From positions 62,001 through 126,000 of the forward strand of contig NZ_JANUHB010000004.1 in the NCBI RefSeq assembly GCF_024756255.1: DNA of 64,000 bases, read 5' to 3'. Numbering within the stretch: the first letter of the stretch is position 1; the number at the start of each line of letters is the position of its first letter. The DNA comes from Massilia agilis (GTDB lineage: Bacteria; Pseudomonadota; Gammaproteobacteria; Burkholderiales; Burkholderiaceae_D). The notes below the pieces were generated by a model. That model did not search any database, had not been told where the DNA came from, and saw only the letters and a list, made by a program, of their open reading frames with translations. Shown one piece after another: positions 7,465 to 16,668 of the stretch. The position numbers were made by a program, and so were the translations under genes.

Positions 7465-9513
7465 TTACTGCTTCAGGTGCGCATCCAGCCAGTCCAGCAC
7501 CGTGTGATGCCACAGCACCGAGTTGGCCGGCTTGAGGACCCAGTGGTTCTCGTCCGGGAAGAACAGCAGCTTGCTCTCGATGCCGCGGCGCTGCAGGGCC
7601 GTAAAGGTGGACAGGCCTTGCGCGGTCGGGATGCGGAAGTCCATGTCGCCCTGCACGACCAGCATCGGCGTCTTCCAGTTCTTCACGTAATTCACCGGGT
7701 TGAAGCGCTCGTGATTCTCCGGCACCGTGAAATAGGCGCCGCCGTTTTCCCAGTCGGTGAACCACTGCTCCTCGGTCGAGAACGCCATGCCGCGGGCGTC
7801 GAACACGCCGTCGTGGTTGACGATGCACTTGAAGCCGTCGGACCAGTTACCCTCGATCCAGTTCATCATGTAGCCGCCGTACGAGGCGCCCAGCGCGCAG
7901 CGTTTCTCGTGGTCCAGCCACGGGTACTTCGCCTCGGCCGCGGCCAGCCCCTTCTTCAGGTCCTCGAGCGGCTTGCCGCCCCAGTCGCCGCTGATCGCGT
8001 CGGTGAACTTCTGGCCATAGCCGGTCGAGCCATGGAAGTCGATGAACACCACCGCATAGCCGGCGCCGGCGTAGGTCTGCGGATTCCAGCGGTAGCTCCA
8101 GCCGTTGCCGAAGCTGCCCTGTGGGCCGCCATGCACCAGGAAGGCCACCGGATACTTTTGGCCCGGCACCGCGTTCCACGGCTTCATCACGTAGCCGTGC
8201 ACCGTGTCGCCGCCGGCGCCGGCGAACGAGAACTGCTCGTACTCGCCCCAGCGCACGTCCGCCAGGCGGTCCGCATTCTGGTTGGTCAGCTGGCGCGCCT
8301 TGCCGCCCTTGAGCGCAAACAGCTGCGCGCCGGACTGCAGGTTGGACTGCGTGTAAGCGATCGTGTCATGACGCGCGTCGAAGCCGCCGATCGAACCCTT
8401 GTCCGTCAGCGCCGTCACCTTGCCGCTGGCGACGTCGATCGAGAACAGCTTGTGGTTGCCGACGTCTTCCGCGTCCACGATCAGCGACTTGCCGTCGGCG
8501 CTCCACTGCATGCTGCCCGGCGAGCGGTCCCAGCTCTCGGCCACGTTGTGCTTCTTGCCGGTGGCAACGTCCATCAGCACGATGTGGAAGCGGTCGGCCT
8601 CGAAGCCCGGGCGCGTCATGGCCAGGTAGGCGATGGTGCGGCCGTCCGGCGAATAGACGCCCTTGGTGTCCCAGGCGTTGTTGTCCTGGGTGAGGTTGCG
8701 CGGCGCGGCGCTGCCGTCCGCCGGCACCGCATACAGGTCGAAGTTGGTGGACCACGCCTCGGTCTTGCCGGCGATGCGGGCCGAGAACAGCACCGTCTTG
8801 CCGTCCGGGCTGAAGCGATACTCGTCATGGTCGCCGAACGGCTTGGACGGCACGTCGCCGTCGAGCGAGCCGGACAGGCTGGCCGGCGCCGCGCTCACGC
8901 GGCCGCTGGCGTCGATCGGGGCCGAGTACAGCACCGCGTTCTTGCCGTCCGCCCAGGTGTCCCAGTGGCGCACGAACAGCTTGTCGTACACGCGGCCGGA
9001 CGCCTTGGTCTTGCCGCGCTCCTCGTCCTTGGCCTTGCTGCAGGCCAGGTCGCGGCATTCGCGGTACACCGACATGCTCATCAACAGACGGTCGCCCGTA
9101 GGGGACAGCCGGAAATTGTCCACGTCCAGCGGCAGGCTGGTGACCATCGACGCCTCGCCGCCGGACAGCGGCAGGCGCCACACCTGCGACGAACCGGAGC
9201 GGCCCGACAGGAAATAGATCGCGTCGCCGGCCGGCGACCACTCCGGATCGGTGCTGCTGGCGCTGTGGTTGGTCAGCCGCACCGGCGCCGGCTTGGCCGC
9301 GCGCAGGTCGACCATCCACAGGTCGGTGTGGCCGCGGTTCTTGGCCATGTCGGTGCTGCGTACGGTGTACACCACGCGCGTGCCGTCCGGCGACACCGCC
9401 GGGCTGCCGACGCGCTCCATGTTGACCAGGTCCTCGACCGTAAAGCCGCGCGGCGCGGCCGACGCGCCCGTCGCCACCAGGGCGGCGCCCAGCGCGAGCA
9501 AATGGTATCTCAT
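7465..9513 (-). CDS. Secreted S9 family peptidase (prolyl oligopeptidase / DPP-like)
   Basis: A 682-residue exported peptidase with a Sec signal peptide ending in ATGASA-AP near residue 20. Residues 30-430 contain PD40/WD40-like beta-propeller repeats with the recurring SPDG/SPTG and YFLSGRSG elements. The C-terminal alpha/beta-hydrolase domain carries the catalytic triad Ser544 (GASYGGYM), Asp625 (QGDMDFRIP) and His657 (DENHWV). This is the layout of S9C acylaminoacyl-peptidase/dipeptidyl-peptidase V enzymes, which release short peptides from peptide N-termini, probably in the periplasm. It appears monocistronic and converges with the O-antigen-ligase-like gene. Confidence 0.95.
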   Translation of the reverse strand: MRYHLLALGAALVATGASAAPRGFTVEDLVNMERVGSPAVSPDGTRVVYTVRSTDMAKNRGHTDLWMVDLRAAKPAPVRLTNHSASSTDPEWSPAGDAIYFLSGRSGSSQVWRLPLSGGEASMVTSLPLDVDNFRLSPTGDRLLMSMSVYRECRDLACSKAKDEERGKTKASGRVYDKLFVRHWDTWADGKNAVLYSAPIDASGRVSAAPASLSGSLDGDVPSKPFGDHDEYRFSPDGKTVLFSARIAGKTEAWSTNFDLYAVPADGSAAPRNLTQDNNAWDTKGVYSPDGRTIAYLAMTRPGFEADRFHIVLMDVATGKKHNVAESWDRSPGSMQWSADGKSLIVDAEDVGNHKLFSIDVASGKVTALTDKGSIGGFDARHDTIAYTQSNLQSGAQLFALKGGKARQLTNQNADRLADVRWGEYEQFSFAGAGGDTVHGYVMKPWNAVPGQKYPVAFLVHGGPQGSFGNGWSYRWNPQTYAGAGYAVVFIDFHGSTGYGQKFTDAISGDWGGKPLEDLKKGLAAAEAKYPWLDHEKRCALGASYGGYMMNWIEGNWSDGFKCIVNHDGVFDARGMAFSTEEQWFTDWENGGAYFTVPENHERFNPVNYVKNWKTPMLVVQGDMDFRIPTAQGLSTFTALQRRGIESKLLFFPDENHWVLKPANSVLWHHTVLDWLDAHLKQ

Positions 9514-9618
9514 GCAATCCCCTTCAGGTTCTTGTGACAGGCGCCTGCCGGCTCCGGCGGCGCAAGGTCAGCAATGTACCATGCGGGGAAAGCTTCAGTA
9601 GAGCATGATCGCAGCTGG

Positions 9619-11115
9619 CTACCGCGGCGCCTCGTAGGCCCCGATGCAACTGCCATTGCTCGGGTCGCGCGTGCGGCCGTCGAAGTCGTTGGCGAGCGCG
9701 TTGCTGGTCGTGCCGCTGTCGATCGCCGCCGAGTGCGACGCGAGGTGAAAATTCGGCAGCAGCATGGCCTTCTCGTAGCGGACGAAGGCCGGGTCGGCGG
9801 TCAGCGTGCCCGTAGCGGTATTGCGCATCGGTCCCCAGTCGCGCGTGTTTTGCGCGAGCAGGTTGTTGCGGTAGTAGTTCACGCCCATGATCCCGCCGCT
9901 GCCGACGTATTCCTCGATCCCGATGTAATTGTCGTAAGCGATGTTGTTGTAGACGAGCGTGTCCTTGTGCTCCACCTTGGGCCCCCGGTACGCGCCAGTG
10001 CCCACCACGATGCCCACGTACGACGCGGCCACCGTGTTGTTGATGACCTTGACCGCATTGGCCTCGTGGTACAGGTGGATCGCGGCGCCGCGGTAGGCGC
10101 GATAGACGACGTTGTTGACCACGCTGCCGGAACTGCTCACGTAGATGCCCTGGAACCGGTTGCAGCCGGCGGCATCGCGCCCGATGTCGCGCACCCAGTT
10201 GCCCACCGCATCGCTCAGGCCGCCGTTGTCGTAGGCGTCGATGTTGATGCCGGCGCCGCCGCTGCCGCTGCTGCACGAATACCAGCGCGCGATGTCGTGC
10301 ACGTAGTTTTCGCGCACCACGCTGCGCGAACCGCTGGTGTAGATTCCCTGGCGCCAGTTGTCGCGGGTGGCGCTGGCGGAAGACGAGCCGTCCACTTCGA
10401 AGCCGACGATGTGCACGTAGTTGCCGGTGTTGGTCCAGCCGGTGCTGTTGTCGGCCTCGTTGGTGGAGGCCGGCGCCGGCACGATCTTCGCACCCCAGCG
10501 CATGGTGGAAACCCAGTAGATCCTGCCGTCGTAGCCGCCCGCGACCGTGTCGGCGCCGTCGGTGCTGGTGCGCAGTCCGCCCTCGTACACGCCCGGCTTG
10601 ACGAAAATGGTCGTGCTCGGCCCCTTGACCGCCCTCGCGGCCGCGGCCAGCGTCTTGTACGGATTGGCTTCGCTGCCGTCGGGGCGCTCGCCGGTTGCCG
10701 AGGCATCGACGTAAATCCTGGTGCGGGTGTTCTGGCCGATGCTGCTCCAGGCGTGCCGTTCCACCAGTTCCGGGCTCTTCTTCAATTGGAACGCGATCTC
10801 GTCCAGGCCCAGGTTCGATGCTTGCCAGAACAGCAGGTCCGCCGCGCTGGGTGCGCGGCCGAGCAGCCACCAGTACAGGCCGCCAACGTCGTCGTCGCTG
10901 GGGGTGCCGTTCGGGGAAGGGTTGGGGGCGGGCGTGGGCGGCGGTTCGCCCGGGGCAATGCCCGGGGACGGGACCGCCGCCACATCGGCCGCGAGCTGGG
11001 GTTGTTGACGGGCGGTGTCGCCACCGCCGCTGCATGCCGAGAGCAACACCATCGTAAGACAACATAACCAGGCGTTGATACGGACATCCAAAGCGCGAGG
11101 GAACAACTTGTTCAT
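9619..11115 (-). CDS. Lipoprotein with DUF4214-like segment and right-handed beta-helix domain
   Basis: A 498-residue protein with lipobox LLSAC (Cys28) followed by a Gly/Pro-rich linker. Around residues 75-120 the stretch GLYWWLLGRAP...LLFWQASNLGL...SPELVER resembles DUF4214, a module often found in secreted proteins. From about residue 135 to the end it has the start of a DUF1565/pectate-lyase-like domain (IYVDASATG..PDGSEANPYKTLAAA) and then many repeated N-N-x-V/I turns of a parallel beta-helix. The C-terminal DFDGRTRDPSNGSCIGAYE is the choice-of-anchor tail of such proteins. It may bind or cleave polysaccharide; no catalytic residues can be assigned. The ATG at 11115 has a good AAGAAGGAA site. 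Confidence 0.85.
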   Translation of the reverse strand: MNKLFPRALDVRINAWLCCLTMVLLSACSGGGDTARQQPQLAADVAAVPSPGIAPGEPPPTPAPNPSPNGTPSDDDVGGLYWWLLGRAPSAADLLFWQASNLGLDEIAFQLKKSPELVERHAWSSIGQNTRTRIYVDASATGERPDGSEANPYKTLAAAARAVKGPSTTIFVKPGVYEGGLRTSTDGADTVAGGYDGRIYWVSTMRWGAKIVPAPASTNEADNSTGWTNTGNYVHIVGFEVDGSSSASATRDNWRQGIYTSGSRSVVRENYVHDIARWYSCSSGSGGAGINIDAYDNGGLSDAVGNWVRDIGRDAAGCNRFQGIYVSSSGSVVNNVVYRAYRGAAIHLYHEANAVKVINNTVAASYVGIVVGTGAYRGPKVEHKDTLVYNNIAYDNYIGIEEYVGSGGIMGVNYYRNNLLAQNTRDWGPMRNTATGTLTADPAFVRYEKAMLLPNFHLASHSAAIDSGTTSNALANDFDGRTRDPSNGSCIGAYEAPR

Positions 11116-11453
11116 TTCGTATTCCTTCTTCTTCTGTTGGTTTTGGATAAGTACGGATAAAGCGGACGCTGGCACTGGCAGTTCCTCGGGTACCTGTTCT
11201 CCTTACAAAAACTTGGGCAAAAAGATGCCCCTCCCGCGGGCAAGGCGGGTCACATGGGTTTGCCTGGAAAGATGCGCGGCTGCGCGCGCGCCGAGTGGGC
11301 TTGACGTTAATGCAAGCTTTTCAATTCAACGCAAGCATTTGAGCGGCAGATACTGACGCGGTTCAAGGTACGCATTTCAAGCATGCGCCGCGTCAAACGT
11401 CGAGGCTGCCTTTGGAAATAGCGGGCCGATCTTCAGGCCCGCGGCGTCCCGGC
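11116..11453. other. Gene-free stretch between two lipoprotein genes
   Basis: About 340 bases without a supportable coding sequence. It contains a terminator-like hairpin of the upstream GH12 gene (see 11414-11442) and must hold the promoter of the beta-helix lipoprotein gene on the minus strand, which I could not place with confidence. Confidence 0.4.
11414..11442 (-). terminator. Probable terminator of the GH12 gene
   Basis: Read on the minus strand, GCGGGCC and GGCCCGC form a perfect 7-base-pair stem around an 8-base loop. It is followed by TATTTCC, a weak T-rich tail, 12 bases after the GH12 stop codon. Confidence 0.5.
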
Positions 11454-12269
11454 TTAGCGGCTTACCGAGTAGGCGTTCACGGTGGCGCTTCCGCTGCCCT
11501 TGACCAGTTCGCTGCCAAACTCGATGGTCGACAGGTAGTCGGTCGATGCCAGGTAGCCTTTCGCCAGCAAATAATCGACGAACGGCTTGACCCGGATGGT
11601 CGCCTTCGGCATTGGCGTCTGGCTGGCGAACGACAGGAAAATCCACTGGCGGCTGGTGCTATTGTCGACACAGACGTCGTACGTGACTCCGTCGACGGTG
11701 AGCGTGTCCACCACAGGCGAGTCTTTCCACGTTCCCAGCAGCTTGATCATGATTTCGGCCTTGTGCGGCCACTGCCCCGCTGACTTGGTGGCGTCCACCC
11801 ACATGTCGTAGGTCAGGTTGTAGTCGCCGGTCGCGTCGATCGTAACGTCGTGCCTGACCGTGAGCGCCCCCAGACCCGAGAACGGGATCGGGCTGAGCGG
11901 CTGGCCCTGCGGGCGGTACAGGATTTCGGCGTACGACTTGACGGTGAAGTCGCTGTTGGGCCAGGCCCAGTTCCATTTGGCGGTAACGCCGCTCTGCACC
12001 GGCTTGCCGTTCTCGACAGTGCCGACCGACGCCGCGCTGATGCATTGCGTGAAGTCGGAGATCGTGCCCTTGCCCCACAGGTTGTTGGTGATCGCGTAGT
12101 CGCCAACGGCCATCGCCGGCCACGCGTTCTTGTCACAGCTTTCGGCCGACACGGGAACAAACGCCGCCGGCGCCTGCTGGGCGACAGGGGCGGGCGCAGC
12201 GGCGCCGCCACCGCCGCCGCCGCAGGCAGAGAGCAGCAACGGGGCGAGCAAACAGATTGCTTTTTTCAT
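11454..12269 (-). CDS. Glycoside hydrolase family 12-like lipoprotein (endo-beta-glucanase)
   Basis: A 271-residue lipoprotein: signal MKKAICLLAPLLLSAC with Cys16, then a run of glycines and an Ala/Pro linker. The mature domain has the GH12 hallmarks: NNLWGKGTISDFTQCI near the start, KWNWAWPNSDFTVKSYAEI, and YDMWVDATK. The two expected catalytic glutamates are Glu172 in KAEIMIKL (nucleophile motif EIMIW) and Glu254 in FGSELVKG (acid/base). GH12 enzymes cleave beta-1,4-glucan or xyloglucan internally. Surface anchoring suggests plant-polymer degradation at the cell envelope. The start is set by the lipobox and length. A TATAAA-like -10 lies at 12304-12309 on the minus strand. Confident on fold, less on substrate. 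Confidence 0.85.
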   Translation of the reverse strand: MKKAICLLAPLLLSACGGGGGGAAAPAPVAQQAPAAFVPVSAESCDKNAWPAMAVGDYAITNNLWGKGTISDFTQCISAASVGTVENGKPVQSGVTAKWNWAWPNSDFTVKSYAEILYRPQGQPLSPIPFSGLGALTVRHDVTIDATGDYNLTYDMWVDATKSAGQWPHKAEIMIKLLGTWKDSPVVDTLTVDGVTYDVCVDNSTSRQWIFLSFASQTPMPKATIRVKPFVDYLLAKGYLASTDYLSTIEFGSELVKGSGSATVNAYSVSR

Positions 12270-12364
12270 GGTTCTTGGTTGTTGTGCAAAAAATGTTCTA
12301 AATTTTATAGCACGCAAACCAAGTTGCGATAGGGAAAAATTAGGTGGACAGAAAAACTGAAGGC

Positions 12365-12853
12365 TTACACTTGCGCGTGCCAATCCCCGCTCTTGCCGCC
12401 GTGCTTCTCCAGCACGCGCACATTGGTCATGACCATGCCGCGATCGACCGCCTTGCACATGTCGTAGATCGTCAGCAGGCCCACCTGCACGGCGGTGAGC
12501 GCCTCCATCTCGACCCCGGTCTTGCCGACCGTTTCGACCTGCGCGCGGCAGTGCACGCTGCTGGCGGCCTGGTCGATCTCGAAGTCCACCGCCACCCGCG
12601 TGATCGGCAGCGGATGGCACAGCGGCACCAGGTCGCTGGTGCGCTTGGCGCCCATGATGGCGGCAATGCGCGCGATGCCGATCACGTCGCCCTTCTTGGC
12701 GCTGCCCGAGGTGACGAGTTCGAGCGTCTCCGGCTTCATCCGGATCGTGCCGGCCGCCACCGCGATCCGGTGCGTTTCAGCCTTGGCGCCGACATCGACC
12801 ATGTGGGCTTGTCCGGTGGCGTCGAAATGGGTGAGCTGGTCGGGGGAAGTCAT
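12365..12853 (-). CDS. moaC: Cyclic pyranopterin monophosphate synthase MoaC
   Basis: At 162 residues it has the family length. MoaC converts the MoaA product (3',8-cyclo-7,8-dihydro-GTP) to cyclic pyranopterin monophosphate in molybdenum cofactor synthesis. Conserved features are [12 protein letters not shown] at the N-terminus, [32 protein letters not shown] across the middle, and [27 protein letters not shown] with the catalytic Lys/Asp region. No other moa gene is adjacent, so it stands alone here. ATG 12853 is chosen because upstream in-frame residues do not belong to the family. It is divergent from the M48 protease gene. Confidence 0.98.
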   Translation of the reverse strand: MTSPDQLTHFDATGQAHMVDVGAKAETHRIAVAAGTIRMKPETLELVTSGSAKKGDVIGIARIAAIMGAKRTSDLVPLCHPLPITRVAVDFEIDQAASSVHCRAQVETVGKTGVEMEALTAVQVGLLTIYDMCKAVDRGMVMTNVRVLEKHGGKSGDWHAQV

Positions 12854-12927
12854 CGTGCGATTGTTTGGTTGATAATGCAGGGTAACAAAGTGTTTCGGCC
12901 AGCCGTTCGACAACTGCCGATGAGGGT

Positions 12928-14535
12928 ATGATAGCACCCGTGAATTCGATCCCCGTCCCAGCGAAGATGCCACCACGCCGGTGGCCCCGCGCTCTGACTG
13001 CCGTCTGCCTGTCCGTATCGGCCGCGCTCGCCCTCGCGTCGCCGACCGAGGTCTATCGCAAGCCGCCGGACAACACCAACCTGCCGACCCTGGGCGAGCC
13101 GGCGCGCGAGGACCTGTCTCCGATCGTCGAGCGCAAGCTGGGCGAGGAGATCATGAATGACATTCGCCGCGACCGGGACTTCCTCGACGACGACCCGCTG
13201 CTCGAATACCTGAACAACCTGGGCACCACGCTGGTGGCGGCCGCGCCGGGCGCGCGCGGCGAGGCCAATTTCGACTACTCTTTCTTCGCCGTGCGCGACC
13301 CGATGATCAACGCGTTCGCGCTGCCGGGCGGCTTCATCGCGGTGCACTCGGCGCTCTTGATCGCGGCGCAGAACGAGTCCGAGCTGGCCTCGGTGCTGTC
13401 GCACGAGATCGGCCACGTCCAGCAGCGCCACATTGCGCGCATGCTGGGCAAGCAGCGCGAGGATATGCTGTTGCCGCTGGCGGCGCTCATCCTGGCCGCG
13501 CTGGCCGCCAAGAGCAGCCCGGATGCCGCAATGGGCATCGCGCTGGGCGGGCAGGGCCTGGCGATCCAGCGCCAGCTCAACTTCAGCCGCGACGCCGAGC
13601 GCGAGGCCGACCGGGTCGGTTTCCAGATCATGAATTCGGCCGGCTTCGACACCTCCGGCATGGTCGCCTTCTTCAAGCGCCTGCAGACGGCCACGCGCAA
13701 CTATTCGGAAATGCCGGCCTGGCTGTCCAGCCACCCGCTGACGGCCGAGCGCATCGTCGACATCCAGTCGCGCGTGCGCGAGGCGCCGCACCAGCGCCCC
13801 CACGCCGATTCGCTCGATTTTTACCTGGTGCGGTCGCGCGCCCGCGTCCTGCAGGACGAAACCGTGAAGGCGCGCGAGGACACCCAGGCCGCGTTCCTGG
13901 CCCAGATGGAGCAGCCGAGCCGCCAGCAGCAGGTGGCGGCGCAGTACGGGCTGGCGTTCCTGGCTTTGCGCGGCGGCGACCTGGCTGGCGCGCAGAGCTG
14001 GCTGGACAAGGCGCGCGCCGCGCTCAAGCCCAGGCCGGGCGTGTTCTCGGCGGAGCGCGACAGCAATGACGGCGCGGCCATGCTGGCCGGGCTGCAGATC
14101 GAGATCAAGCTGGCGCCCGGCCAGCCGGACGCGGTGGTGCAGCAGGCCGTCCGGGACGCGGCGCAGGCGCACCAGCAATTCCCGCTGTCGCGCGCCATCG
14201 CGCGCCAGTATGCCGAAGCGATGATCGCGGCCGGCAAGCTGGACGATGCCGCCCGCTTCCTGCGCGACCAGATCAGCCAGTACCGCGCCGAACCCAAGCT
14301 CTACGACCAGCTGGCCAAGACCTATGCCAAGCAGGGCAAGATCGCGCTGCAGCACATGGCGCTGGCCGAATCCTACGCGCTCAGCGGCGCACTGCCGGCG
14401 GCGGTGGACCAGCTGGACATCGCGCGCAAGGCGGGCGACGTGTCGTTCTATGACCAGGCGGTGATCGACGCGCGCGAACGCGAGATCAAGGCCAAACAGA
14501 AGGACGAGAAGGAAGAGAAGAAGGACCGGCCGTAG
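12928..14535 (+). CDS. M48 family metalloprotease with TPR-like region (BepA-like)
   Basis: A periplasmic zinc protease of about 535 residues. The HEIGH motif (residues 159-163) gives two zinc ligands and the catalytic Glu; [10 protein letters not shown] downstream supplies the third ligand. The preceding segment [20 protein letters not shown] is typical of the YfgC/BepA group, which maintains outer-membrane proteins and LPS assembly machinery. The C-terminal third is rich in helical TPR-like repeats ([46 protein letters not shown]) and ends in a very charged Lys/Glu tail. The start is uncertain: ATG 12928, GTG 12940 and ATG 12967 are in frame; 12967 gives the most compact signal peptide ([20 protein letters not shown]). 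Confidence 0.92.
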   Translation: MIAPVNSIPVPAKMPPRRWPRALTAVCLSVSAALALASPTEVYRKPPDNTNLPTLGEPAREDLSPIVERKLGEEIMNDIRRDRDFLDDDPLLEYLNNLGTTLVAAAPGARGEANFDYSFFAVRDPMINAFALPGGFIAVHSALLIAAQNESELASVLSHEIGHVQQRHIARMLGKQREDMLLPLAALILAALAAKSSPDAAMGIALGGQGLAIQRQLNFSRDAEREADRVGFQIMNSAGFDTSGMVAFFKRLQTATRNYSEMPAWLSSHPLTAERIVDIQSRVREAPHQRPHADSLDFYLVRSRARVLQDETVKAREDTQAAFLAQMEQPSRQQQVAAQYGLAFLALRGGDLAGAQSWLDKARAALKPRPGVFSAERDSNDGAAMLAGLQIEIKLAPGQPDAVVQQAVRDAAQAHQQFPLSRAIARQYAEAMIAAGKLDDAARFLRDQISQYRAEPKLYDQLAKTYAKQGKIALQHMALAESYALSGALPAAVDQLDIARKAGDVSFYDQAVIDAREREIKAKQKDEKEEKKDRP

Positions 14536-14577
14536 CGCGCAGGCCGAATCGGAAAACGCCAGCCGCAAACACTTGCA

Positions 14578-14694
14578 CGTCGTCCCGGCGCATCCTCGGC
14601 GGCCCCGCCGTGACCCATAGACCGCGTGAATGGCCGCAACTTTGCCGCAGTCCCGCTGACTCAGCATGGGTCCCGGCCTTCGCCGGGACGACGT
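14578..14694. repeat. Palindromic repeat element, family 2 (diverged copy)
   Basis: An element bounded by ACGTCGTCCC and its inverse GGGACGACGT, with internal ACCCATAGACCGCGTG and CAGCATGGGTCC shared with the copy at 29674. It fills most of the gap between the M48 gene and the convergent DUF gene. Confidence 0.8.
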
Positions 14695-14710
14695 AAAAAT
14701 GGGGGCGAAA

Positions 14711-15298
14711 TTACGGTTGTGGCTGGGCGACGAAGTGGAACTGCAACGAGAGATCGGCCGCCGGGATGCGCGACACACTGACTTGTTCATCGCGGTAACG
14801 CAATACCATCGTGCCAGGCCGATCCTCGAGCCACCCGAGCAGCGCCTCGTCGCTCACAGGTTTGCCGTCCAGTTCCATGTGCGACAGCAACTGCGCAAGG
14901 TCGCGGTCGTCCACTTGCGCGACGATCCCGTCGCCTTGCAGGATCAGCCTTCCCTCCAGCGTCATGCAGGCGCGCTCGACCCGCGCAAGAGCCTGTCCCG
15001 TGTGCAGCACGAAACCTGCCGCCGGGTCGGTACGGGCGATGAACGGCGTCGCTTCCAGGTTCACGTACACCCGCTGCGGCCCGTTCTGGAAGTACCAGCA
15101 GCCACGCTCGTCGCGCAGGTAATTGCGGTTGATGAAGCCAACCAGCGCGGCATTGGTCAGCTTGTCGCCGGGCGCGCCGGCGCGCTGGGCCGCTTCGTCG
15201 CGCATGCGCCAGGCGCCGCGCGCGTCCAGTGCCAGCCAGCCGTAGCAGTGCGGCACGTTCGGCCATTTGGCCATCGCTTGTTTGACGATTTCATCCAT
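14711..15298 (-). CDS. Conserved hypothetical protein (DUF2946-annotated type), partner of the YheT hydrolase
   Basis: A soluble protein of 195 residues starting MDEIVKQAMAKWPNVPHCYGWL. The N-terminal half (residues 1-75, up to GCWYFQNGPQRVYVNLE) is strongly patterned with Trp/Tyr/Phe and is conserved in Burkholderiales. The second half (DGIVAQVDDRDLAQLLSHMEL) is less so. I recall this family under the label DUF2946 but cannot verify it. Function is unknown and there is no signal peptide. Its ATG overlaps the end of the upstream hydrolase gene (ATGGATGA), so the two are translationally coupled and probably work together. Confidence 0.8.
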   Translation of the reverse strand: MDEIVKQAMAKWPNVPHCYGWLALDARGAWRMRDEAAQRAGAPGDKLTNAALVGFINRNYLRDERGCWYFQNGPQRVYVNLEATPFIARTDPAAGFVLHTGQALARVERACMTLEGRLILQGDGIVAQVDDRDLAQLLSHMELDGKPVSDEALLGWLEDRPGTMVLRYRDEQVSVSRIPAADLSLQFHFVAQPQP

Positions 15299-16283
15299 GT
15301 TTGCCTCCGGCGCCGCCGTGTTCGAAAAAGTGCAGGATACGCCGCGGCAGCCAGTCGATGCGCCCGGGCGGCCCGCCCACCGCAAATCCCACGTGGCCAC
15401 CGGTCTCGGGATACTCGAGCACCACCGAGGGCGCTGCCTTGTCCGGCAAGTGCCGCCCCGGCAGGAACGGGTCGTTGCGCGCGTTGAGCACGAGGGTGGG
15501 TACGGTGATGTCGCCCAGCACGTGCCTGGCGCTGGCCCGGTGCCAGTAGTCGTCGGTGTCGCGGTAGCCGTGCAGCGGCGCGGTGACGATGTTGTCGAAT
15601 TGGTAGAGGTCGCGCGCGGCAAGCAGGGCGTCGCGGTCGAACAGGCCCGGAAAGTGCTCCAGCTTGGCCAGCGCCTTGGGCTTGAGTGACCGCAGGAACA
15701 TGCGCGTGTAGAGCATGTTCAGCCCCGACGACAGCGATTCGCCGCCGCGCGCCAGGTCCAGCGGCGCCGACACCGCGCAGGCCGCGTCCACGATGCCGGC
15801 CTGGTGCTGCGCTTCGCCCAGCCAGCGCAGCAGCGCGTTGCCGCCGAGCGAGACGCCGGCCGCGTAGAACCGGCCGGACGCGCGCGGGCGCAGGCGCCGC
15901 ACGATCCAGTCGATCTCGGGCGCGTCGCCCGAATGGTAAAAGCGCGGCATCCGGTTCAGTTCGCCGGAGCAGCCGCGGAAATGGGGGACGGCGCCCGACC
16001 AGCCGCGCGCGGCCAGCGCCGCCATCAGCGAGCGCGCGTAATGGCTGTCGGATGAGCCTTCCAGCCCGTGGAACAGCACGACCAGCGGCTGGCCCGGGGC
16101 GCCGTCGACGCAATCGACGTCGATGAAGTCGCCGTCCGGGGTATCCCAGCGCTCGCGCCGGTAGCTGACCTTCGGCCGGGCCATGCAGGTGGCCGGCAGG
16201 ATGGTTTGCAGGTGGCCACCCTGCAGCCAGCGGGGCGCGCGGTAGCGCAGCAGGTCGGTGGAATCGGTGCCTGGGTGTCGCAT
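15291..16283 (-). CDS. YheT-family alpha/beta hydrolase
   Basis: A 330-residue hydrolase of the YheT/EMB8 group. The N-terminal WLQGGHLQTILPA is the family hallmark and VLFHGLEGSSDSHYARSL the oxyanion segment. The nucleophile is Ser145 in GVSLGGN. The acid lies in NARNDPFLP and the histidine in ETGGHVGFA. Members are esterase-like; YheT substrates are undefined. It begins 20 bases after the small zinc-finger gene and overlaps the downstream gene by 8 bases, so the three minus-strand genes form an operon. ATG 16283 is chosen because upstream residues overlap the zinc-finger gene and are not family-like. Confidence 0.93.
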   Translation of the reverse strand: MRHPGTDSTDLLRYRAPRWLQGGHLQTILPATCMARPKVSYRRERWDTPDGDFIDVDCVDGAPGQPLVVLFHGLEGSSDSHYARSLMAALAARGWSGAVPHFRGCSGELNRMPRFYHSGDAPEIDWIVRRLRPRASGRFYAAGVSLGGNALLRWLGEAQHQAGIVDAACAVSAPLDLARGGESLSSGLNMLYTRMFLRSLKPKALAKLEHFPGLFDRDALLAARDLYQFDNIVTAPLHGYRDTDDYWHRASARHVLGDITVPTLVLNARNDPFLPGRHLPDKAAPSVVLEYPETGGHVGFAVGGPPGRIDWLPRRILHFFEHGGAGGKHG

Positions 16284-16303
16284 GCGCGCCCCCCGCGGCA
16301 GGA

Positions 16304-16498
16304 TCAGTGGTGGGACAGCTCGACGCCCGGGGCCAGCTGGTAGCGGGTGCCGCAGTACGGGCACTTGGCCTGGCCGGCGTGATCGAAGTCGAGGAAGACG
16401 CGCGGGTGCGACGACCACAGCGGCATGGCCGGGTTCGGGCAGTAGGCCGGCAGGTCCTGGGCCTGCAATTCCACCACAGGTATCGTCTTCTCAGTCAT
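16304..16498 (-). CDS. Small zinc-finger protein (CHCC type)
   Basis: A 64-residue protein with metal ligands in the order Cys (AYCPNP), His (SSHPRVFLDF), Cys and Cys (AKCPYCGTRYQL). This matches the zf-CHCC family related to mitochondrial complex I subunit NDUFS6. Bacterial members are small and uncharacterised; they probably bind one zinc ion. It is the first gene of the minus-strand trio with the YheT hydrolase. Confidence 0.9.
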   Translation of the reverse strand: MTEKTIPVVELQAQDLPAYCPNPAMPLWSSHPRVFLDFDHAGQAKCPYCGTRYQLAPGVELSHH

Positions 16499-16668
16499 CT
16501 GGTTCTCCGTCAGGCAGTTTACTCAAAACCACGATTCTAACGGATTCATACCCCTTGCCGGAATGGCCGGGTAAAATAGCGGGCTCTCCAGGAGTCCCGT
16601 TCGTTCTTTTCCATGCCCGACTGCGTCCATTCCGCCGCCGTGCCAGCTTGCTGTTGCGGGATAGCTAC

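Noticed and set aside
7477..9537. A 686-codon plus-strand frame opposite the S9 peptidase gene
   Set aside because: Composition (Arg/Val/His-rich) is that of a shadow; the S9 triad and signal peptide are on the minus strand.
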